From positions 10,159,989 to 10,223,988 of the forward strand of contig CM020515.1 of the NCBI GenBank assembly GCA_009823395.1: DNA of 64,000 nt, in the 5' to 3' direction. The notes under the pieces were generated by a model. That model saw only the letters and a program-made list of their open reading frames with translations. It ran no database searches and was not told where the DNA came from. This document shows positions 55,234 to 64,000 of the stretch, in pieces (position 1 is the stretch's first letter; every line of letters begins with the position of its first letter). Position numbers and translations under genes: made by a program. The stretch comes from Thamnaconus septentrionalis (lineage: Eukaryota; Chordata; Actinopteri; Tetraodontiformes; Monacanthidae).

Positions 55234-55863
55234 GGCGTCTCAGTGATCTGATATCACGCTTGGATGGTGCTGTGATCTGAAAACAGTTGCTCTATGAAGT
55301 CCTCTTTGAAACAATGATTGACTGTCAACTGTTGTTACTGAAGAAACATATTCAATCTCTGAAATATTTGATTAATTACCTAGAATTCAAAAAAAGTCAG
55401 AGGTCTGTATCTATTTGGTTCCAAATGGTTTTAATGCTTGAGGTTTTTCATTGATCCGATGCTGTTTGTTTGGTTTAATGTTAAAAAAAAGTCATGTTAA
55501 TGTGGTGTACAATTACAACAGGGGGATGGATTGCGCAATACAATCAAACTACGTGATGCACTGGATTGATGTTTTATTATTGTCATTATTTTTTTGTACT
55601 TAAAAAAAAAAAAAAAAAGAAAAAGAAAAAAAAAGAAAAAGGTGTCTACAAAAGAAAACAAGCTGGAGCCTTCTTTATTTTAATTTACCAAGCTCTTAAT
55701 CTGACACTTGCCACCACTCAGCATAAACAACCCAATCTGCTGTGAGTTCTAAGAGTTTGCAAGTGAATCCCAGGATGACTGACACTATTTTAATCTGTAC
55801 ACACTTCTGCCGTCAGGCTTTTCCACAAAAAAGAAAAACACCCGCTAACAAATTTGTCCACTG
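55234..55863. other. Convergent 3' region of gfus and gtf2f1
   Basis: 3' UTR space for both genes. For gtf2f1 an AATAAA on the minus strand lies at 55674-55679, about 185 bp past its stop. No canonical AATAAA is visible for gfus in this interval. An A-rich run at 55600-55640 sits in the middle. Confidence 0.6.
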
Positions 55864-58800
55864 TTACTCTGTGAGGTAGAAATGCATTTTGTCGTTGACG
55901 TTCTTGCGCTCCGGGTTGAGGCGCTTCAGGATCTGCGCCAGAACGTTGACGGTCTGCTCGCTGCTCAGACCGGTGCGCTTGGTCTGGAACTTCTTCAGCA
56001 GGTCTTTGGTGGTCATCGGTTTACGGATGAGGTAGCGCCGCACTGCTTCCTCCGTCAGTTGCACGTCGCTGCAGAGGAGAAAAAAAACCTCCCATGTTAT
56101 AACGTAAGAATAAAAAAAAATAAAATAAAACAGCCAGCAATGCTCAAGTGTCCATCTCAAAAATAATCTCACTGATTGGCATCTTCGACCTATTAAATAT
56201 TTTTGAGATGGACACTTGGGTGTTTTTCATTTTTTGGATCGAACTGCTTGGGCCTTCTTTGATATTAACTTTATTTGAGAGTGCATGTTGCCATCTATTT
56301 TTTTTTTTAATGTAATGGGAAATATGTATTCTTGGGTTATTCTTTACTCTGATCTGATCACTAGCAGTAGCGTATGTAACCTCTTGATTTCCCCGTCTAG
56401 GATATGAGCTGTGAAATCATCCTGCCAGTCCTGTATTCATTGTTGTGTCTTCCTCTTTCTCCCTTATCTTGTCCCCTCCCGGTCCTGCTGCATAAAGACT
56501 TGCTTCTTCCTTTCCTCTGTGCACTTGCACTGGCGTCCATTCGGGCTGTTGCACCTGTTGCATCTGCTCTGTTGGTTGTACTTTGTTTGTGCCTCGGATA
56601 TCCGATCATTTTATTTCTGTTTATTAAATTACTTATTTACTCAGCATTTCTGCATCAGTATCTTCGCTCTTTTCCACAACAATGAACATACCTTGCACTA
56701 GGGGTGGATTTGCCTGATTGGGGCTGAGGTGTGCTCTTCCCAGAAGGACCAGGACTCTGACTGCTGGGCTCCATCTTTAGCCTTTTAGCAGCTGGAGACT
56801 CAGTGGCAGGACCTTGAGCCTGCCTTTTACCTTTAACAAGAAATAAAACAAAACAACAAATGTCCAAGTTTACTCAGTAATTAACTCCGCCTCCCAAGTC
56901 TACGTCAGCGTGTGTTATTTGTAATGCAGGGACGGGGCACCTTGTTCCAACTTGCTGGCAGCGGCGCGCAGTGTGTTGGAGGTGGAGGCGGGGTCGATGG
57001 ACGGCGTCCCGGGACGACTTCCTGTCCTGGAGCTGCCCGCTGATCCGCGGCCACCGCCGCCGCCGCCACGTTTAGGAGGCGTTCGCTTTTTCTGACGGGG
57101 GGAGAGGGGTAAAAAAAATAATAAAAAAAATAAAAAATAAAAATTAAGACATGCAAGATGCAAATTGGGCTGCAAAACGGGAACGATGCAGAGACACAGT
57201 AATTACCATGAAGAGGGCGGAGGCCGTCTCTTTCTCAATGTCACTGTCGTCCGAGCTTTCCGACTCTCCGCTGCTGTCTGCGGCAACAAATGCAACACAA
57301 CTCGGTGAACGGGAGGCGAGTCGTTTACTTCTGGGCCAACCTTCTGGAGAGCCTGCAGCAACGGGCCCGGATGTGGAGCGCACCTTTCTTCTTCTTCTTC
57401 TCAAACTGAACCGGGGTTTTCTTTCCTTCCTCCTCCTCCTCCTCTTCCTTGGCCTCCTCCTCGTTCTGCTTCTCCTCCTCGCTCTCCTCCTCGCTCTCCG
57501 ACGCCTCGTCGATCCCTGCGAAAGGTTGACACCCGGAATGGTGCAAACGTGAAAAAACACGCGCAGAAAAGCCAAGTGAAACTGTCGTCGACTGACGACA
57601 AGCCTAGATGTGTTAAAACTTCCACTTGTACTATAAACCAGGGTGGTTTCACTGAGATCTTCTAACCTTTGGGGTGTTCCTCTTTGCTGGGTTTCCCCTT
57701 TTCTGGTTCTTCTTCTGAGCTGCGTTTCAGGGAGGACAAAATTGGTTTGCTAAAGGAGCAACACAGTCGGAGGCATCGAGTGCAGAGTGTGTTTGTGTGC
57801 GCGGCTCTGACCTGCTTTCATCTGACATGTAGTCCACCTCCAGACCCTCGTAGTCGCCGTCGTCGCTGTCCTCAAGCGCCTCCTCGCTGTTCTTTCTTTT
57901 CTTCTTCTTCTTTCCTTTCCCCTTGCTTGTGTCACTCTTAGTCTTGACCTTGGCCTCGCCGTCTTTTCAACAGAGGAGGCGGAATGTCAAAAAGACTTTA
58001 TCTGATACGAGGATGCCGCGTTGAACCGTTGCGACTCGTCCTTACCTTCCCCCATGCTACTGTCGCTGTCGTTGCTGCTCATCTCCAGGTCGTCCTCCAG
58101 GTCGTGAATGCGCAGGTCGCCGCCTCTTCCGCCGCTCTTCTTCTTCTTCTTCTTCCCCTGCTTCTCCGCCTCATCATCATCGTCATCTCCGCGATCTTGC
58201 TCCCGGAAACGTTTCTGCAGCATGATGCTGAAGTGATTCACCACCTTGTTCCTCCTGTGAAAAGGCCAACCATGAGTTCAACCAGGTTGGAACCCCCGCC
58301 CCCGCCCCTACACACGGCTCTCTTACCTGCCCCACTCCTCCTCAGCCTCCTCTGCAGTGAGGGTCCTGTGCTTTGCCAGCGGGGTGAAGTTGTACCAGCC
58401 ATGGACGGGGAAGGCCTCAAAAGCACCGTCAGGACACTGCGTGAAGATGTAGTAGGAAGCATTTTCTGTGACGCCACCCTTCTTTTGGCCTTTGAACCTG
58501 AGAAAAAGAGAGAGCTTAGAAAAGTCAGCGTGCGTGATTTCAATTTGGACAGTAAAATGAAAAATATTTGCTTATGTTTGGTCAAAAACAACATGAAAGC
58601 AGAGCAGCATCAAGGCTTTTCTTCGCCACCTTTTGCCAGCCTTGCCGTTGATCTTTAGAAGCCACGGCTGGTCCTCCACTTTGAATTCACGTGTAATGAT
58701 ACCAAACTTCTTCCGCCGCGCCTCCTCCCGCTGCTTTTTGCCAAACTCACTGCCAGCTCCACCTTCAGGGGTCTCCTCCTCCCCATATATCCGTCGGGCA

Positions 58801-59320
58801 CTCATGTCTCTTTCCATACGAGCCTGAGAGTGGAGAGCGGAGCAGTTTTATTTTTGCCAGACTCTGCGATACACCGCAGTTAAGATGATGCACAGACTTG
58901 TATCTGACCTGCGTCCAGGTTGAGCAGTTAACTTTGTCCCCTGCATTGAATGCCATGATGTTGTATTTCTTGCTCGTGTTTCTGAGAAAAAATAAGTGTT
59001 GCAAACAAAAGTAATAACTTTAGATATTATCATCCCGTAGCACCCAATTCTAGTTTGACTGCAAGATCCGGCTCATAAATCTGCCTTAAATGCTTTGGTT
59101 TTGGAATAATATGCACAGTATATTTTACTCACTTGGGGACGCGCACAGTGTATTCAGTGGTTGAGGAACTGCTGTTCCCCTGTGGAAAGAAAACACAAGA
59201 GGAGAGAAGGGTTCCATAAGAAGTGACACGGTCGCTCACAAAGGCAACGCAGTACCAAAAGGGAACTTCAAGGTAACTTGAAGAGGCAAGTGCTGTAGTC
59301 CAACTTACCAAAGAAGCCAT
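55864..59320 (-). CDS. gtf2f1: General transcription factor IIF subunit 1 (RAP74)
   Basis: The large subunit of TFIIF, which binds RNA polymerase II in the nucleus and supports initiation and elongation. Thirteen exons on the minus strand: 59309-59320, 59133-59179, 58909-58981, 58630-58823, 58327-58497, 58046-58254, 57812-57962, 57667-57719, 57384-57515, 57207-57277, 56941-57091, 56692-56830 and 55864-56068. They total 1608 bp, or 535 residues (human 517). The first exon encodes only MASL. The N-terminal dimerisation domain is clear (TEYTVRVPKN, MAFNAGDKVN, EDQPWLLKING, YYIFTQCPDGAFEAFPVHGW). The acidic/lysine middle (RIHDLEDDLEMSS, DYEGLEVDYMSDES, Glu/Lys runs) and the C-terminal winged helix (VRRYLIRKPMTTKDLLKKFQ, LSSEQTVNVLAQILKRLNPE) follow. 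A six-Gly insert in exon 11 and longer Glu/Lys runs explain the extra length. The frame is intact throughout. Confidence 0.96.
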
Positions 59321-59900
59321 GGTTACTTGACTGGGAAGCTTCTCACCAGGTAAATGGTTGCTTCAGTTCAAGCTACACGGTTTACACTTTGAAAATGAGA
59401 AAAACGAGAAGGTTAACTCTCCCGCCGACAGAAGAATTTAAGAATTTGCGCTAGAATGCTGGAAAAACAAATGTAAGGACAAATATTGCAAAATTCCGCC
59501 GAATGTCAGTATGTAAAAAAGAGTTTAACAAAGTCTATATAAAATGATATAATATGACAGAATGCAAGTTCGCGTAGCTCTATATTTACATTAAAGCTAG
59601 GCTACTGCTAATAATTAATACCGTACACAATTATCCATTACGGATTAGGAAAATCAGCGCAACGAAAACACAGTCAAACGTGCTTATATTTACTAATTTT
59701 TACTGTGCAGAAACAGAATCTTGAATGCGTCTAGAAATCATTTAATTTCAATTTACCATAGATCGTTTTTATTTACCGGCGAACGCACTCTTGCGTGCTA
59801 GTTCCGTTAGTTTAGAAATCCGGCAGAAACTCGACTCTGAAAACAAAGGTTCCTAGCAGCTGAAAGGTCCCCAACTTCCGGTCGGCCATATTTTGAAGGT
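59321..59900 (-). promoter_or_regulatory. gtf2f1: gtf2f1 promoter and 5' region
   Basis: ACTTCCGGT at 59874-59882 is an inverted ETS (CCGGAAGT) site. It is followed by CGGCCATATTTTG, a YY1-like site. This pairing is typical of TATA-less housekeeping promoters. They lie about 560 bp upstream of the start codon, so a non-coding first exon is possible. Confidence 0.55.
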
Positions 59901-62756
59901 ACTTTTAACTGGATATATCATAAAGGAAAACAGACCACAGCTTTCAAATTGCACTGTGATTCTTCGTATCATGTCCCATGGTGAGGCTGGAATTATTTTT
60001 TCATGGATTTTAGTTTTCATTTTGTTACTTTTTAATTTCTATTCTATTCTATTCTATTCTATTCTATTCTATTCTATTCTATTCTATTCTATTTATTTAT
60101 TTATTTTTATTTTTATTTTTTAAGAAACTATGCATTGACTTAGATTGTGTGGTGAATTCTGTACCTTTACAGTGTAAGGCTTGCACTCTCAACTCTGTCA
60201 TGTTGTTATGTGGGTTTGGTTAATGTTAATGACTCCTTGCACCTGAATAACTCCTCCAGTTTGAATGGCTTAGCTGTAACACGTGTGCTGCGCAAGCCAT
60301 AGCTGCAAGTGTAGTGACCTGAGGGGGAGTCGCATGCCTACATTTGTGTAAAACATAATCTAAATCATTTGCTAATAATAATTTGCTTTGTACTACATAT
60401 GTGTATACACCTTCATTGCTGACTGTGGTTCTCACTGTCCCAAACTTTTTTATATCTGTTGTTGGGGGTAAAAATTCATTCAAAAAAAGAAAATACATTA
60501 ATCAACCACTTTAAAGTAATATTACTCCTGCAGCACAGCAGTCCTTCAACGCAGCACCCCTGCAGCACTGCTGATCATTAACAGGTGTCAGCAGGTAATA
60601 GGTAAGCGCTCATGAGTCCAGACAGTCGTCAATAAAGCTAAGGAATGCAGTAGTCAATAAGGTAAGGAAGAGACGATGGTCACTTAAACAGAGCGCACTG
60701 ATCTGAGTGCTCAGTGTTTGAGAAGAGTAAATGGTTAAAACGAAGTGCACTCTTTTTCCTCCTCCAAGACATCAGTATGCAGGGGAGTTTATCCTTGAGT
60801 TTGTTCTACTCCTGTCCAGGTGCTATTCCATCTTCTTTCTTCCTCATCATCATTCAACTGGGACTGCTCCTCTGGCCAAACAATGCAGAATCCATGTACA
60901 TTTTTTCAATATTAAACCTTCTAGAACTTAGCACTTGTGTACAAATTCTTCTTGGACAAATCAACACACCACACTGTCCTATTTCCCCCCCCTTAGTCAT
61001 ATCCTCCATCAGTAGGGTTGTTCAAGTGCTTTTGAGAACTTGACTGACAAAGGCAAAAAAAAACTTGTACCACTTGTGCAGTTCAGTTTCAGGTAAAAAC
61101 TGCCAAAACTACTTCACTACAAATTTAAATATACCTTTTCTACCCGACCTAGACGAGATTGCACCCCAAACCTCACAAATATACATTTAAAAAATTAGAC
61201 ATGGGTGGACCTGAAAGAAAAGGTGATGCATTGGTCGGGCTGTTATATAATTAATTTGGCAAATAGGCCAAATTAAGCGGCTGTGTTTGATCGGTGATCG
61301 CTTTTTGGCAAACAAACGCAGCTTGTCTGTAAGGAAAGCAAAGGGTCTGGCCTATCTGGCACAGCTGCTCTTGCCTTCCCTCACAGAGAGGTCAGACTGT
61401 TGGATCAGTTGTTCAAATATGATGTGATGAGAATCTCAAGGAAGAAGAAGATGCCCAACTTAAATTTAACTGCCACGATGGTCTTGTCGTGGCAGTTTGA
61501 GGTTTTCCTCTAACCGCTTGTTTCCAATTTCCAAAGTGTCTTTACCACATGGAGAAAGCGTCGGGCTCATGGTACATTTTCAATATTTTCTTGAATCCAA
61601 AGGTTTGATTGATGTCCCGTTTTTATCATTGTGTTAAAAATAAGATTTTGTCTTTTACCTTCTGATGGATTATTAATCTTCACGCTGGCCATTTTATGTT
61701 CTGTTGTGACCTCTAATTTGACACCGCAAGTGCATCAAACTTGCCTTATCTCATCTGAAGTGACTCCATCGATTACAACTTGACAGCAATGCATCCTTTT
61801 TATAAAACAAAACAAAACAAACAAACAAACAAACAAACAAACAACAACAACAACAAAAACCCTACAAGTCCCCTGTGCCTTGAACGCAGCAGCTGTTGTT
61901 GCAGGATTTGTGTGGATGCTGTTGGAGGCACCACAGTGCCCCCTATTGGTGTAAAAGGCCTCTTCTTTACCACCACTTTGGCAACAATGTTCTGTTTACA
62001 ATTGTGCGAATTGGACGTAAAGCTACTGATTGGTGCCATTCATTTGCTAATTTATCACAGACAGCTTCAAAGTATCCGCCTTGTTCTGTTTGGTTGTTCA
62101 GGTGCTGGCATTCTGTAAATCATATTTTTTGAGTGTGTGGCATCTTATCAATTGTCCCCCCGCACATTTGATGGAAATTCAGAGGCTCGTTTGGCATCCC
62201 GCCGCTGCCAAGGCTCTTTCAATCTCCTGCTGCCGGAGATCAATAAAATCTCTGATGCATCTAGCAGCGTAATCAAGCTTCTCTGAGGTGCAGGGGGGAA
62301 AGTAATTGCACAAGTGTATCAGAGCGATTTGAATCACTACAAAAGCAGATGTTTATTTATGGCAAGACGCAGAGAAATTTGCCTGATGCAGTTGGAGGCC
62401 AAGAAGTGACTCGAGTAAACTTTTGTCCTGCCATTGTACAAAACTAAAGGGGCGTCCAGGCGTCTGCGATATATCACAGTCTCCAAGTGCAATTTCTTTT
62501 AGTGTACTCCCTCACATTAACCCACATGCTCCCTCCAGCACGTGAGCTGTTACTTGAACTTCCTCCCTTTCCCTATTTTTTTTTCTTCCTTCACTCAAAC
62601 ATTTAAGAGGCCCCTCCAACACCCAGGGCTCAATTCATTTGCATGTTTTTTTTGCATTGACAGCAAATCCTTTTCAAAACAATTTTTGGTTTGTTGCAAA
62701 TCTCCGAGCGTAAGGTCGGGACAGTCGGAGCCCATGGCCAGAATTGACGAGCCACG
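59901..62756. other. Intergenic between gtf2f1 and the D8C-domain gene
   Basis: No gene recognised. It contains an (ATTCT)n microsatellite (60037-60093), a perfect 11-bp-stem hairpin (61468-61497) and an (AAAC)n run near 61806-61850. Open frames here are short and unrelated to known families by eye. Confidence 0.5.
60037..60093 (+). repeat. (ATTCT)n pentanucleotide microsatellite
   Basis: Ten to eleven perfect ATTCT units, grading into ATTT-rich sequence. Confidence 0.95.
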
Positions 62757-63970
62757 ATGAACGGCTGGGCGCGGAACCTCCTGCTGGGTAAGTGATTCTC
62801 CCAAGATCCGGTTTGTGGGAATAAATTAGTTTTAATGTTGAGTTTTGAGCTTGATGGACTTTTGTTAGATTACAATCTGTTTTTAAAAGAAAAACAAATC
62901 ATTAGAATTCATAAAAGAATGAACAAATAAATATATATATATATATAGATAGAAACTTTATTAATCTCTAGAGGGAATCTCTTGAGGGAAAGTTCCCTCA
63001 AATTCAATTAATGTCTGTCATCCAAGACAAAAATTGAACTTGATTGTCTGAAATGAAGAGAAGACCTTTGCTGCTTCCACTTAAATATCCCACTTTCAAG
63101 ATACAATGTCAAACATTTTGGATACTGAGAACTGCTCTCATGCGTCGTTGTGTCTCGTTCAACCAGGCCTCCTCCTGCCTGTTACCAGCTGCCATGCATC
63201 CGGTGAGCATTTTCTTTTCTTGTTCTCCCCTCAAACAAATTTAATTTCCAAATGATTTCCTAATGCTTCCTTTGGCAGGCGCCTGTGACGGATACCAAAC
63301 CATAACCGAGCCGTGGCGCAACCTGGACTTCAAGTCAACGTCCTTCCCCGGCTTCCCCCAAAACGACTCGCACCTGGTGAATTCCTGGAGCCGCTTCACG
63401 GGAATCGGGGGAGACCGGGTCGTAACGAGCTGCATAGGGAACGATCGCGGCGGCACGGCCAACGTGCTCTACGTTCCGTTTGAGTGTCCGACCACTGGCA
63501 ATGACACCGAGGTCACCGGGACGGCGTATAGCATGGGTTTCTGGTTTTGTGAGGGGATCAAGGTGGAGGTCAGCATGGCTTACTGCCCTGGAGGATTCTA
63601 TGTGTATAAACGTGGTGCTCACAGAGCCGCTGACGTGGCCTTCGTCACCTGTGAGTAGCAACCAGATGGATTTTTTGTTTTATTCATTGAACATTGCTGT
63701 CATGGGCGTCAATACTGCATATGTGTATCAGGTTTTATAGCAAGGCAAGTTGCCTGTAGCCACTCAAAATTACATATACTGTATATTCAATCCAATTTTT
63801 TGCTGTGTAACTGAATGATAGTGTATTTCTTCTTTCAGATCACTCTAACTGTACTGAAGGCTGCTGCGGGCCGCGAGCTGAGTGCTCAGAAGGGGGAGGT
63901 TGTGTCTGCCAGAAGGGATACGTGCTCCTCCCGACACACCTGCCCACTGATGATTCGTACGGCTGCACTG
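62757..63970 (+). CDS. Secreted uromodulin/OIT3-like glycoprotein, 5' part
   Basis: Probably a secreted or GPI-linked member of the uromodulin/GP2/OIT3 group. Exons: 62757-62787, 63167-63202, 63279-63650 and 63839-63970, all in phase 1. Exons 1-2 encode a signal peptide (MNGWARNLLLGLLLPVTSCH, then A). Exon 3 holds a D8C-type domain: ACDGYQTITEPWRNLDF, NSWSRFTGIGGDRVV, CPGGFYVYKR. Exon 4 encodes a Cys-rich EGF-like segment (NCTEGCCGPRAEC, GGCVCQKGY). N-glycosylation sites NDS, NDT and NCT occur. The exon 4 donor is GCAAGT, a GC-AG type border that keeps phase 1; reading on instead reaches a stop after GKYILP. In this family a ZP domain usually follows and would lie outside the window. The exact orthologue is not determined. 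Confidence 0.82.
62929..63001. repeat. Dispersed repeat tail (TAGATAGAAACTTTATTAAT type)
   Basis: An (AT)n run followed by AGATAGAAACTTTATTAATC and GAGGGAA words resembles the 3' tail shared by several fish LINE/SINE families. It lies in intron 1 of the D8C-domain gene. Only the tail is present. Confidence 0.45.
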
Positions 63971-64000
63971 GCAAGTATATCCTACCGTAAAGACAAGTGG

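Overview
This is a vertebrate nuclear genomic window, almost certainly from a ray-finned (teleost) fish. The genes are intron-split with canonical GT-AG borders. The proteins are clear orthologues of human genes with fish-like substitutions. Dinucleotide microsatellites are very dense, and a tRNA-derived SINE of the kind common in percomorph fishes recurs. The species cannot be fixed from the sequence alone.

Layout. (1) 1-28,589, minus strand: the first six coding exons of the P/Q-type calcium channel alpha-1A gene (cacna1a), spread over about 27 kb of microsatellite-rich introns; exon 7 onward is not found and should lie beyond base 1. The first intron is an AT-AC (U12-type) intron. (2) 28,590-31,100: GC-rich, CpG-rich sequence upstream of cacna1a. 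(3) 32,800-33,789, minus: a beta-1,3-N-acetylglucosaminyltransferase (b3gnt3-like) exon without a visible membrane anchor, with a transposable element just upstream. (4) 35,661-36,043: an intact SINE with target-site duplications. (5) 36,652-39,103, minus: complete four-exon alkbh7. (6) 39,104-50,229: gene-poor, repeat-rich stretch with an internally deleted LINE, a fold-back transposon composite (47,827-49,117) and a second SINE copy. (7) 50,230-55,233, plus: complete ten-exon gfus (GDP-L-fucose synthase), probably with a second U12-type intron and a MITE-like insertion. (8) 55,864-59,320, minus: complete thirteen-exon gtf2f1 (TFIIF alpha, RAP74), convergent with gfus. (9) 62,757-64,000, plus: the 5' end of a uromodulin/OIT3-like secreted gene (signal peptide, D8C-type domain, cysteine-rich EGF-like segment), running off the window.

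The genes do not form one pathway. cacna1a, b3gnt3, alkbh7 and gtf2f1 all have human orthologues on 19p13, so part of that arrangement is ancestral; gfus is on another human chromosome. No previously undescribed biological system is evident. The most interesting signals are splice-level (an AT-AC intron, a probable U12 GT-AG intron, a GC donor) and repeat-level (fold-back composite, mirror-image microsatellite hairpin, palindromic-terminus MITE, a GC-rich segment shared by two loci). Exon borders were placed by eye from splice signals and reading-frame continuity.
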